Assembly: GCA_035695405.1 (NCBI GenBank) | Contig: DASSED010000157.1 | Coordinates: 1 to 64,000, forward strand | Length of the DNA: 64,000 nucleotides | Direction: 5' to 3' | Origin: CAVVWJ01 sp035695405 | GTDB lineage: Bacteria > Gemmatimonadota > Gemmatimonadetes > Gemmatimonadales > GWC2-71-9 | Shown here: positions 8,268-16,387 of the stretch, one piece after another | How the letters are laid out: each line of letters begins with the position of its first letter | How positions within the stretch are numbered: position 1 is the first letter of the stretch | The notes under the pieces: generated by a model | What the model saw: the letters and a program-made list of their open reading frames with translations, nothing else | Databases searched by the model: none | What the model was told of the DNA's origin: nothing | Program-made: the position numbers and the translations under genes

Positions 8268-8639
8268 CTACCGCTTCCGTCTCGATTTAGCGGTCTTCTT
8301 GATTGCCTTGACTGGCTTCATCCGCTTGACCGTCTTCGACTTGGCCTTCGCCTTGGCCCTGAGAGCCCGCTCCCGGTCGGCAGCCTTGTCCAGGCGCTTT
8401 TGCTGAGCGGCATGCACTTCAGCCAGTAGCCGATCGCCCTCTTCCATACCCAGGAGGCCGCGCCGTGTGGCGTACCGAACCAGCTCCTCCGCGTCCGCTA
8501 CTTCGAACTCACCCACGCGGGCGGCTGCCCGGATCACGCTCCCCAGTGCATCGGCAACGGGACTGCGCAGAACGTTGGCGATCCCGGGTAGGGTCTCCAA
8601 CAATGTAGATATCTGTGAACCACCAAGTTCCGACACCAC
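8268..8639 (-). CDS. Hypothetical protein with lysine-rich tail
   Basis: 123 residues, not recognised. The N-terminal 85 residues look like a small all-helical domain ('YATRRGLLGMEEGDRLLAEV'), and the last 35 residues are a strongly basic Lys/Arg/Ala tail resembling histone H1-like or other nucleic-acid-binding tails. It may bind DNA or RNA, but no defined motif supports this. It is convergent with the chemoreceptor gene, 6 bases apart. The start ATG is preceded by AGGA at 8641-8646 on the minus strand. No paralogue was seen in the window. Confidence 0.6.
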   Translation of the reverse strand: MVSELGGSQISTLLETLPGIANVLRSPVADALGSVIRAAARVGEFEVADAEELVRYATRRGLLGMEEGDRLLAEVHAAQQKRLDKAADRERALRAKAKAKSKTVKRMKPVKAIKKTAKSRRKR

Positions 8640-8758
8640 TCGTCCTCCTTACCAGCTGGCTCCTAGCCTTACAAATAGCTCCGGTCCTGACCGGGTAGCA
8701 GGAGCTTGAGGAGGGTATTCTCACACGGGTAGCGCCGTTATGCTAGTAGTATGGTAGG

Positions 8759-9175
8759 CTACTTCGTAATGACGAGCTGGCCCCGTTCATCATAGGCGCG
8801 ATGGGGGAGACAGAAAAAGGCGTACCTTCCGGGCGGTAACTGGGGTACCACCATCTTATACTCGGCGCCTTCGGTTGTGAGCAGTGGACTGCTCAAATCC
8901 GCTACGCGGCGGCTCATGGCCCCGTTCAGAGCTTCTTTGCCGGCCTCGCTGAGACCAGCAGCCTCGAAAACGATGCTATGGGGCGGACCACTCTCCACCC
9001 GGAAAGACAGGACGTCACCGGGTTTGGCAGAGACCTCCGCCGGGCTGAACCGGTATACCTCTTTGTCAGGTTTGGCTTCCAGCTTTATCTCGTGGACTCG
9101 CTGGGCCCCTGCGGCGCTGGTTCGCCCCAGAAGCAAGGCCAAAGGGAAGATCAATCCCCAAACTAAAACCCTCAT
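8759..9175 (-). CDS. Exported cupredoxin (plastocyanin/azurin-like)
   Basis: 138-residue exported single-domain blue-copper-type protein. Signal peptide about residues 1-24 (AAGAQ end). The fold is shown by 'FSPAEVSAKPGDVLSFRV', then 'SGPPHSIVF' with ligand His66, and 'GRYAFFCLPHRAYDERG' with Cys122 and His125. The usual axial methionine two to five residues after the second His is missing; Tyr128 or Asp129 sit there instead. So the copper site may be unusual or the protein may be an electron-transfer or structural relative. The ATG has AAGGAG 6 bases upstream. It is divergent from the zinc-ribbon gene. The redox partner is not visible nearby. Confidence 0.78.
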   Translation of the reverse strand: MRVLVWGLIFPLALLLGRTSAAGAQRVHEIKLEAKPDKEVYRFSPAEVSAKPGDVLSFRVESGPPHSIVFEAAGLSEAGKEALNGAMSRRVADLSSPLLTTEGAEYKMVVPQLPPGRYAFFCLPHRAYDERGQLVITK

Positions 9176-9289
9176 AGCATCTCCTTATGCCGTGGCGAGA
9201 GCCTTTGCGCCCTCGGAAATCGGACCCTAAATTGGTTTGGGGTGGGGTTGCCAGGTTCGTGCCACCAAGCCCCACCGGAAGGGCCGACT

Positions 9290-9544
9290 GTGGGACGTCG
9301 GGGCATCAAGGAGTACCGCGCGCCAGAAGCGCTGATTCTGATCGCGGCGGATCGGGACCAGAAACCGTTGGTTTGTCCCTCGTGTGGCTCGCTTGACGTG
9401 GATCGCGTGCCCGAACGGTCCAGCCACGACGATGCCCCGGGAGGCCGGATTACCCTTCATTGCACCGCCTGCAGTCGAACCGCCGCCTACATCGCCCGCA
9501 CCCTCAGTCGATCGTCGCTCCCCGAAGCTCCCCGTCCGCACTAG
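9290..9544 (+). CDS. Small zinc-ribbon protein
   Basis: 84-residue protein with two CxxC knuckles, 'VCPSCGS' and 'LHCTACS', about 28 residues apart, typical of a zinc ribbon. No signal peptide. The frame opens at GTG 9242, but GTG 9290 has GGAAGG 7 bases upstream and is preferred. No other domain is present, so the function (nucleic-acid or protein contact) is unknown. It is convergent with signal peptidase I, 19 bases apart. Confidence 0.6.
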   Translation: MGRRGIKEYRAPEALILIAADRDQKPLVCPSCGSLDVDRVPERSSHDDAPGGRITLHCTACSRTAAYIARTLSRSSLPEAPRPH

Positions 9545-9563
9545 CTCCGTTCGAAGCGGTTCA

Positions 9564-10286
9564 TCATCTGGGCGAGGTGAACAGTCTGCCCCAGCGGACG
9601 GCCGTTAGGAAGGGAATCGCCCGCCAGCTGCTCGGATCGTAGCTGAAGTACACCACCAGTGGCCGCCCGCGGACGTTCTGACGCGGCAAAAAGCCCCAGT
9701 AACGGCCGTCATACGAGCTGTCGCGGTTATCTCCCATCATGAAGAATGAGTCGGCCGGAACCACGATCGGTCCCCATTCCTGGAGATCCGGTTGATACGA
9801 GGCAGTGTCACGATTGACCAGATGAGGCAACTGCCATTCGCGCATCTTTGCCCTTTGAATGGGGTCCTCAGAGCGGGTCGGATCGGAGTGGACAGCGTAT
9901 GGCTCATTGACTCGTTTGCCGTTGCGGAACAGCTCGCCGTTTTCCATGCTCAGCGTGTCACCCGGCATGCCGATCAGCCGTTTGACGACCTTGAGCCCCG
10001 GCTCCTCCACGGAATCGAACACCAGAATGTCGTCTCGGTGGGGCTCCCGCACAGCCGGAAGGTGGGCGTGAATCAGAGGTACCTCGGCGCCGTACAACGC
10101 CTTGTTGACGAACAGGAAATCTCCTATAAGGAGCGTGTTTTCCATGCTGCCGGAAGGGATGCGAAACGCTTCCACCAGAAAGGTCCGGAGAAAGAACCAG
10201 ACAACCAGGGCAACGACGATCGACTTGGTCCAGTCCCAAATCCAGACCACAAAGGATCGGGAATGCTCGGCGGTTCGCGCGGTCAT
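9564..10286 (-). CDS. lepB: Signal peptidase I
   Basis: Membrane-anchored serine protease that removes Sec and Tat signal peptides. One transmembrane helix at about 15-38 precedes the catalytic serine in 'PSGSME' (Ser47). The general base is Lys102 in 'KVVKRLIGMPGD', and the conserved box 'MGDNRDSSYDGRYWGFL' is present near the C-terminus. 240 residues is normal for the type I enzyme with one anchor. The ATG is preceded by GAGGGAG. It stands downstream of two exported peptidase genes on the same strand, with a 59-base gap to the M14 gene stop, so it may belong to the same transcription unit. Confidence 0.93.
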   Translation of the reverse strand: MTARTAEHSRSFVVWIWDWTKSIVVALVVWFFLRTFLVEAFRIPSGSMENTLLIGDFLFVNKALYGAEVPLIHAHLPAVREPHRDDILVFDSVEEPGLKVVKRLIGMPGDTLSMENGELFRNGKRVNEPYAVHSDPTRSEDPIQRAKMREWQLPHLVNRDTASYQPDLQEWGPIVVPADSFFMMGDNRDSSYDGRYWGFLPRQNVRGRPLVVYFSYDPSSWRAIPFLTAVRWGRLFTSPR

Positions 10287-10345
10287 GCAGACTCCCTCAT
10301 AGGAAAGGCAAGGCGTATGCAGTGGAATCTATATCTATCGCACGC

Positions 10346-11935
10346 TCAGGGGCGTAGGATCGCAGGGACTTTGGCCGCCACCCTGACCCGCAAAATCGGA
10401 TACGCTGCGCCGTTTTGAAGCTCCCGGTCGAGCAGGTTCCAGGTAACCACGCCGTCTTCAGAAGCCGGCTCCAGCAGGTACGCCGCAAGGGTGCCCAAGC
10501 GTTGATCGGTCCTCACCAGGTACCACCGATCCGAGAGCGTCGTATCCCTGGACTGGCCACTCCAGGACCCTTCGGCTTGCACTGTCCGGTGGCCTTCGAA
10601 TAACGGTCCCACCGTGACGCTGTCAATGTCGAACACCTCCACCCGTGCGTGCCAGGTCTGGTCGGATATAGTGACTACCACACCCTGTCGCCGCAGCAGC
10701 TCGACTACCTGCTCCAGGCGTGCCGGTATGAGGTAGGCAGCCGGAACGGCCTCCCGCCGGCCGGCGACGAAGTGGTCGAAAACCGGCATTCGGACGGTCC
10801 GGTACACACCAGTGCGCTCCCGCGGAGCGAACCCGCCGTTCCCTTTCCCTGCCGAGCGGGTAATCTCGGCAATCACTCCTTGCATGGTGGGCGGGCCCAA
10901 GACGGATCGCACCACTACCGAGTCCGGGCGTTGACGATCGGTTTGCCGAAGGATGGTTTCAATGGTCGCGCGCTGCTCTGCTGCAGCGACCAGAACCTCC
11001 CGGACGAAATTGTAGGTGGCCAGGACTCGGGTTCGAAAGTCATTGTTGCTGTACCCTTCGCTCAGCACCGAGAGTCTGCCCCTCAGGCCTATCCAGTTGG
11101 TTCCGAACCTGGGCCGAGCGTCGTATGTCTCCCACCCCTGCGACAGGGAATCCGGATCCTGATTTCGGAAGTTGCCATAAGAGAAGGTCTGCTGGTGGTT
11201 CCGCTTTTCCATCCGCCCGCGAACTAGGGGAAGCAGCCGGTCTCGGACCCAGCGGACAGCAGGATTCGAGTTGGGGTTGAGCCCGGGGGCGTAGGTCAGG
11301 GCGTAGCCGTGATAGCTCCCGTTCGTGGTATGGAGATCGAGGAAGAGCTCGGGGTCCCAAGCGTTGATCACGGCAGCAGCGCCCCGGGTTTCGGGCGCTT
11401 CCATCTTCACGTAGTCCCGATTGAGATTGAGCCCCTGGCCGTTGGGGTTCTGTCCCACCACAGCTGGTCCGTTCTGTCCCGGCCGGTTCACCTCCCCCGG
11501 AGCCACATGCTCGTTTCCATCGGGATTATAGATCGGCACGGCCAGTAGAACGATTTGACTCAGCAGGGGCCGGATGGGTCCCACGGTCAGGTCCCGCAGT
11601 AACGCTTGCACCGCCTCCTTACCTTCGACCTCACCTGCATGGATGTTCGCCTGGAGGTACACGATGAGCTTACCACTGCGGTGAGCCTCAGCCGGATCCG
11701 ACACCTGGGGTCGGGCAGCGAGGACGTACGGAATTCGACGGCCTTCGACGGTGAATCCGAGCGTTCCTTGAGCAATGTCCGGGGTCCGTCGCTGGAGTGA
11801 GTCCAGAAAGCTCAGCACGTCTGCGTAGGACGAGGTCTCCTGATAACCGGTTCGCTCCGGCCGCGTGGACTGGGCCCAGGCAGCGCTGTGGTAAGAGAGG
11901 CACAGCGCGAAGAATGTTTTAGCGGCGGTAGCCAT
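10346..11935 (-). CDS. Secreted M14-family zinc carboxypeptidase
   Basis: 529-residue exported metallocarboxypeptidase. A signal peptide ends near residue 22 (AWAQS). The zinc ligands are visible: 'ANIHAGEVEG' (His99, Glu102) and 'LDLHTTNG' (His202); 'LNLNRDYVKMEAPE' holds the substrate-binding Asn-Arg pair of the family. The last 200 residues are a beta-rich accessory domain. The frame begins at 11986, but Met18 (11935) gives the signal peptide directly and reduces overlap with the upstream gene to 17 bases. It lies immediately downstream of a HEXXH protein gene and upstream of lepB. Likely periplasmic or extracellular peptide breakdown or cell-wall peptide trimming; the substrate is unknown. 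Confidence 0.88.
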   Translation of the reverse strand: MATAAKTFFALCLSYHSAAWAQSTRPERTGYQETSSYADVLSFLDSLQRRTPDIAQGTLGFTVEGRRIPYVLAARPQVSDPAEAHRSGKLIVYLQANIHAGEVEGKEAVQALLRDLTVGPIRPLLSQIVLLAVPIYNPDGNEHVAPGEVNRPGQNGPAVVGQNPNGQGLNLNRDYVKMEAPETRGAAAVINAWDPELFLDLHTTNGSYHGYALTYAPGLNPNSNPAVRWVRDRLLPLVRGRMEKRNHQQTFSYGNFRNQDPDSLSQGWETYDARPRFGTNWIGLRGRLSVLSEGYSNNDFRTRVLATYNFVREVLVAAAEQRATIETILRQTDRQRPDSVVVRSVLGPPTMQGVIAEITRSAGKGNGGFAPRERTGVYRTVRMPVFDHFVAGRREAVPAAYLIPARLEQVVELLRRQGVVVTISDQTWHARVEVFDIDSVTVGPLFEGHRTVQAEGSWSGQSRDTTLSDRWYLVRTDQRLGTLAAYLLEPASEDGVVTWNLLDRELQNGAAYPILRVRVAAKVPAILRP

Positions 11936-13673
11936 CACCCGGTACCAGGATGCGAGACCCGATGACATCGGGATAGCCGTCCTCAATCGTGAAAGTGACC
12001 TCGGGGACCAATACTCTGCTCCAGGGAGCTGCGAAGACGTAGTCGCGAGCCGAGCCGTATTTACGCCAGGCGGAAACGAGAATGGGTGATCGAGCTATTG
12101 CAGACGGATCTTCCGCATGGGCTAGAAGTAGCCTGGTGGTGCCGGTGGGATCCTTGAGAACATGGTCCAGCTCGCCGATTAAGGCGTAGCCCATGGCGTG
12201 CTGATCATCTGTGCTCTGCAGGGCGAGGCCGGCGCGTTTTTCGAGCTCGCTTAGGCCCAGGAGCGGCCAGCGTTCCACCAAAGGGGCTAGGATGCGCTCG
12301 GTACTCCACTCGGCAAACCCTTCGGCCAGATAAGGCTGGACGCCCGGCAGCTCGATAATGGAAGGCAGCGGCAATGGCAGGGTTTGAGCGAAATGGGTCA
12401 GTTGAAGCCGGCGAAACTCTAGGTGCTGCCATTCGTGGACCAAGGCGCCGAGGGCCAGGAGTGGGGAATACCCGGGATCGATCAGGATGGCGTCTCGCGG
12501 CTCGAGAAAGCCATTGAGCCGCTCACGGGCCTGCCGAGGAACCGTGCTGAGACGCACCCTCCGGCGTCCCGACTGGAGCACAGCGAGACTGCTGTCGCCC
12601 GGTGGCAGCCAGCGCAGCGAGCGAAGCAGGGCCGCCTCCCCCCGTCGCTCGAGCCACTCTTCAGCTGAACGATTGTCGGCTCGAAACAGGCGACGAAAGA
12701 GCGACGAGGGGACGCCGTACAGCGGCACTGCCTGGGGATAGCCGAATACCTTCACTACGATCTCAGGAGTCGGAACCCCGCCGCTGTCGGGAAGGGTTTG
12801 CACCTTCTCCCAGTCCTCTCGGATGTAATCTCCGAGCGAGCGGCCCTCAGGCCGTCCAATGGGTGACCAAGGCTCCACCAGAAAGAAGCGCACTGCCACT
12901 CCAACCCAGCGCTGAGCTTCCCGGTATCCGTCCAGCAAGGTAAAGACCGGTTGAGAAGCACCGGGGCCGGCCCGACGGAGGTTTTCTCGGGCCGCGGCAA
13001 ACTCGAGCGAATCGTTGGCGGCAAGCACCGTAAGCCCATAGAGTGCACGAGGGATTGCCTCGAACCAACTGGTGCTGTCACCCGCCGCCAACAGCCCTGC
13101 CGCGCTCAGTCCGGCCCGAGCCGAGTCCCAGGTGATCGTGGGAGACCGAGTCCGAGCCCAGTCGAGCGCGGCATCATGCAGATCCACCACCCACCGGCCT
13201 CGGGGAAGGAAGATGCTGTCGAACCGAGCGCGGGTGCTGTCAGAGGGGATGGCAGAGCGGATCGATTCGAGCGTCCGGCGTGTGGCAGCGATGAGCTCCT
13301 CGCGGCGATACAGCCCCATGACGTGCTGGTATCGCTGCGATGGCAGGGTCGCTCCATCGAGCGGAACGAGGCCGCTTCGGGAAGCGGCAGAGACATAGGA
13401 GAGGATTGCGAGCGATTCTGGGCGCGCCGCGGTGGCAGCTCCCACCCATGCCCCGGGGATATGGAAGAGTGAGTCATTGCGACCGGAGACGATCTCTCGC
13501 AACGTGAACTGCGGGAGGGTGGGAGTTCCGCCGGTGAAGTGTCCCGGGGCCTGCGCGGCAGCCGAGCGTAAGCCCCCGAACAGGAGCAAGGCCGCCGAGC
13601 CCAGGACGGCAAACCGCCGACCCCGGCCCCGTGCGTACGTCCCCAGGGAGATTTCAATGCCCGATGATCCCAA
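11919..13673 (-). CDS. Exported HEXXH-containing putative metallopeptidase
   Basis: About 584 residues from the chosen start; I do not recognise a named family. 'ALVHEWQHLEF' supplies a HEXXH zinc-protease motif (about His413, Glu414, His417), with 'AEGFAEWSTE' about 35 residues later offering a third ligand Glu, a gluzincin-like spacing. An arginine-rich signal peptide follows the start ('RGRGRRFAVLGSAALLLFGG', ending AAAQA). The longest frame starts at ATG 13835, but that would overlap the divergent gene by 180 bases; TTG 13673 has GGGGAG five bases upstream and leads straight into the signal peptide, so I prefer it. The 3' end overlaps the M14 peptidase gene, so both are probably cotranslated. 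Confidence 0.7.
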   Translation of the reverse strand: MGSSGIEISLGTYARGRGRRFAVLGSAALLLFGGLRSAAAQAPGHFTGGTPTLPQFTLREIVSGRNDSLFHIPGAWVGAATAARPESLAILSYVSAASRSGLVPLDGATLPSQRYQHVMGLYRREELIAATRRTLESIRSAIPSDSTRARFDSIFLPRGRWVVDLHDAALDWARTRSPTITWDSARAGLSAAGLLAAGDSTSWFEAIPRALYGLTVLAANDSLEFAAARENLRRAGPGASQPVFTLLDGYREAQRWVGVAVRFFLVEPWSPIGRPEGRSLGDYIREDWEKVQTLPDSGGVPTPEIVVKVFGYPQAVPLYGVPSSLFRRLFRADNRSAEEWLERRGEAALLRSLRWLPPGDSSLAVLQSGRRRVRLSTVPRQARERLNGFLEPRDAILIDPGYSPLLALGALVHEWQHLEFRRLQLTHFAQTLPLPLPSIIELPGVQPYLAEGFAEWSTERILAPLVERWPLLGLSELEKRAGLALQSTDDQHAMGYALIGELDHVLKDPTGTTRLLLAHAEDPSAIARSPILVSAWRKYGSARDYVFAAPWSRVLVPEVTFTIEDGYPDVIGSRILVPGDGYRR

Positions 13674-13983
13674 GCCAGCTCCCCGAAAGCCGAGACCCCC
13701 GCTGCTGGATCGCCTGGGCGAATTGTGCCAGGCGGGACGTGATAGCGCGACGTATCTCTGGCAGGTTCCTAACGACGAAGGCGTGCGGCGAAAGATCGGC
13801 GAGATCCTGGCAGAGATCAAAGTGGAGGCGGCCAAGGGCGGGCGGCAGGAGATGGGCCGTCTGGTGAGCGAGCTGGAAACAGCCCTTGGGGTTTCGCCTA
13901 GTCCTCAGCAGATCGAGCTGTTACAAGACGGTTTCGATCGAATGTACCGACTCTGGGCGGCGGCCAAGAGCGGCCTGTTCTAA
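13657..13983 (+). CDS. Hypothetical protein, 108 aa
   Basis: Small soluble protein, not recognised. A Pro/Lys-rich N-terminus (residues 1-16) precedes two or three amphipathic helices ('GVRRKIGEILAEIKVEAAKG', 'MGRLVSELETALG'). The frame is open from 13432, but ATG 13657 has AGGGAG 8 bases upstream. Its 5' end overlaps the divergent metallopeptidase start by about 17 bases and its 3' end overlaps the RND adaptor gene by 4 bases tail to tail. It shares helical character and size with the 19637-19987 protein, but no clear sequence identity. Confidence 0.6.
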   Translation: MPDDPKPAPRKPRPPLLDRLGELCQAGRDSATYLWQVPNDEGVRRKIGEILAEIKVEAAKGGRQEMGRLVSELETALGVSPSPQQIELLQDGFDRMYRLWAAAKSGLF

Positions 13984-15092
13984 CGCTCGGTTCGCGCCTC
14001 CCCGACATCCTCTTGGACTCGCGAAGGGGTGCGTTCCACCAGCTTGGCCTGTACCGGAGCGCCTTCGGCCAAGCGTTCCTGGCCGCCGACCACAACTTGC
14101 TCGGCATTCTCGACGCCCTTTTTGACCTCGACAAAACCAGGGGTCCGAACCCCGAGCTCGACTTGCCGCCGCGTGGCCTTTCCATCCGCTACGACCCACA
14201 CGATGTTGGAGCCCTGAAGCGGTAGCACGGCGTCTTCCGGGATCACGATCGCGTTCGGACGCACCGCTGTGGCCAGCCGAGCCTCGATGAACATGCCCGA
14301 TTGAAGCTCCCGCTTCGGGTTGGGCACCCGGGCCTTTACGATGATTGTTCGCGCGGGAAGCTGCACCACCGGGTCTACAAAATCCACGATACCGGTGAAG
14401 GTCCGTCCAGGCAGGGCCGCCACCCGGAAGCTCACCTTCTGTCCGGTTTTCAACTGGTCGGCATAACGCTCGGGCACCTGGAAGGAGGCGCGCTGCGGGG
14501 AGAAAGTCTGGATCGCGGCGAGCTTGCTGTCCTTGGTGACATAGTCGCCCAAGCTGACAAAGCGCTGTCCCACGACACCGGTGAACGGCGCCCGAACCAG
14601 GGTGCGTTCCAGACGAACTTTGAGGAGCTCCAGCTGGGCCTCGTTACTCCGCATGGTGGCCTCAGCGCGCTCCAGCTCCGCCTGGGACGAAGCCTTTTGC
14701 TGCAGCAGGTCTCGAGTGCGATTGAGAGACTGGCGGGCCAGATCGCGATCGGCGGTGACCTGGGCAACCTGTGCCTTGAGCTCGGCGTCATCGATCTTGA
14801 AGAGCGGAGTGCCCCGCGCCACCGGCGAACCCTCCCGCACCAGAATCTGAACGATCCGGCCCTCGACGTCGGGCCGAAGCTCGATCGATTGCATGGCCTC
14901 TATTTGTCCGGTCGCCAGGATGGCGTCGACCACGGTATCGGAGCGTGCCGCTGCCGCCTCTACCGGCATGGCAGGCGGACCACCGCCGGCCCCGCCGCCA
15001 TCCCCACCACCAGGACCCTTCCCGGCGGATTCCGCCTTCTTGCACCCGGCGACGAAGGCCAGCGCCAGGATAGTTGCACGGATCGGTGTCAC
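13980..15092 (-). CDS. RND efflux periplasmic adaptor lipoprotein (HlyD/AcrA family)
   Basis: 370-residue membrane-fusion protein that links the inner-membrane pump to the TolC-type channel. It has a lipobox near residue 16 (AFVAGC), a Gly-rich linker, the first half of a lipoyl/barrel-sandwich domain ('IELRPDVEGRIVQILVREGS'), a coiled-coil hairpin (about 110-165), the return lipoyl half ('LVRAPFTGVVGQRFVSLGDYV') and beta-barrel domains ('GRTFTGIVDFVDPVV'). It begins at GTG 15092, sharing GTGA with the stop of the channel gene. Third gene of the pump-channel-adaptor operon. Substrates of the pump are unknown; the domain order is typical for multidrug exporters. Confidence 0.92.
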   Translation of the reverse strand: MTPIRATILALAFVAGCKKAESAGKGPGGGDGGGAGGGPPAMPVEAAAARSDTVVDAILATGQIEAMQSIELRPDVEGRIVQILVREGSPVARGTPLFKIDDAELKAQVAQVTADRDLARQSLNRTRDLLQQKASSQAELERAEATMRSNEAQLELLKVRLERTLVRAPFTGVVGQRFVSLGDYVTKDSKLAAIQTFSPQRASFQVPERYADQLKTGQKVSFRVAALPGRTFTGIVDFVDPVVQLPARTIIVKARVPNPKRELQSGMFIEARLATAVRPNAIVIPEDAVLPLQGSNIVWVVADGKATRRQVELGVRTPGFVEVKKGVENAEQVVVGGQERLAEGAPVQAKLVERTPSRVQEDVGEARTER

Positions 15093-16387
15093 TGGGTGTC
15101 CTTGTTGGTAAATAGTCTGCGGCCGAGTATGGCCTCGAGCCCTGCAAGAGCCAGCCGGTTGGCAAACCGCGCCTGCGCCAGACCCGCTTCCGCCAGGGCC
15201 AGATTAACCTGAGCGTCGAGCAGGTCGAGAATGGTGCTGGCGCCGGAGCGGTAGCGCAGCTCCTGCATCCGGTAGGTCTCCCGGCCCACAGTCACGCCCA
15301 CCCGCGCCAGCTCCACTGCGGCCCGGCTGGTTTGATAGACGTCGTAGCCGTTGGTCACATCGCGGCGTACCTGGCGCTCCAGATCCGACCGCACGGCTCG
15401 CGCCACGTCGCGATTCACCCGGGCCCGGGTGATCTCGATCTCCCGTAACCCGTCATCCCAGACGGGTAAGGAGATGCTGAACGTCACCGACGATACGTTG
15501 GCTGCGCCGGGAAAGAGCTGGGTATCGTAGCGCTGGTGCAACGCGCCGACGCTCAGGGTCGGCAGATAGTCTCCTCGTTCCGACTTCAATGCCGCCTCCG
15601 CAGCACTTTCGTTGGCTCGGGCAGTCCGATACTGCGGTCCCTGGTCCAGCGCGATGCGCAACGCCTCGGGAAGCGTGAGCGGCAGGTCCGGGGCCGGCAA
15701 CGTATCCCCCGGAACCCCATCCACTGGTCCGTCCGCTCCGACTCTGCGGCCCAGCTCGAACTGTGAGCGGCGCAGCGCATTGTCCTGGCGCAGCACCTCG
15801 ACTTGGGCGCGGATCAGCTCCAGCTCCAACTGCAGCGAATCGGTCTGCACCGCTGCCCCGGAGGATACCCGCGCTCGAGCGACTGCCATTCCTTCGCGGG
15901 CCCGGCTCTCCCGCTCCCGGCTCACCCGAGCCAGCTCCTGATTGACCAGCACGTCGTAATAGCTCGATTCGGTCTCCAGCGCGGCCCGGTAGCGTTGTTC
16001 GACCTCGCCCGCGTCTGCGCTGGCCATCTCGGCCCGAGTGCGCGAGAGCTCGCTGAATTTGCGAAAGCTGAGCTGGTAATTCGCGCTGGCTCGCCCTATC
16101 ACAAGGGTGCTCGTGGGGTTCGCGGGATTGGCCGGGTTGAAGAAGGCCTGGTTGTACTTGGTCTCGTCTATACCCACTTGGACTGAGGGGAGCACGAACG
16201 CCAGGACCGCGGCACGGCGGCCCCACTCAGCATCGTCCATCTGACCCAGAGCCCGGACATAGTCGGGGTCGAGCCGGGTAGAGCGGCGGATAGCTTCCCC
16301 CAGCGTTATCCGCGGAATCGAATCCGCTGGAGCCTTGGTGTCAGCAGCGGCCGGTGTCGCCTGAAGCGCCAGAAGCAAGAGCAGCAT
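15089..16387 (-). CDS. TolC-family outer-membrane efflux channel
   Basis: 432 residues with an N-terminal signal peptide (about 1-16) followed by two long helical repeats of the outer-membrane efflux protein type. Each contains the usual 'A..E..YR.A..' coiled-coil heptads ('ELSRTRAEMASADAGEVEQR', 'ALDQGPQYRTARANESAAEA') and beta-strand hairpins such as 'SVTFSISLPVWDDGLREIEI'. The Pro-rich 'SLPVWDDG' segment is a common signature of the second repeat. The ATG shares TGATG with the end of the RND pump gene. It provides the exit duct for the tripartite pump. No lipid-attachment cysteine is seen near the mature N-terminus. Confidence 0.9.
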   Translation of the reverse strand: MLLLLLALQATPAAADTKAPADSIPRITLGEAIRRSTRLDPDYVRALGQMDDAEWGRRAAVLAFVLPSVQVGIDETKYNQAFFNPANPANPTSTLVIGRASANYQLSFRKFSELSRTRAEMASADAGEVEQRYRAALETESSYYDVLVNQELARVSRERESRAREGMAVARARVSSGAAVQTDSLQLELELIRAQVEVLRQDNALRRSQFELGRRVGADGPVDGVPGDTLPAPDLPLTLPEALRIALDQGPQYRTARANESAAEAALKSERGDYLPTLSVGALHQRYDTQLFPGAANVSSVTFSISLPVWDDGLREIEITRARVNRDVARAVRSDLERQVRRDVTNGYDVYQTSRAAVELARVGVTVGRETYRMQELRYRSGASTILDLLDAQVNLALAEAGLAQARFANRLALAGLEAILGRRLFTNKDTQ

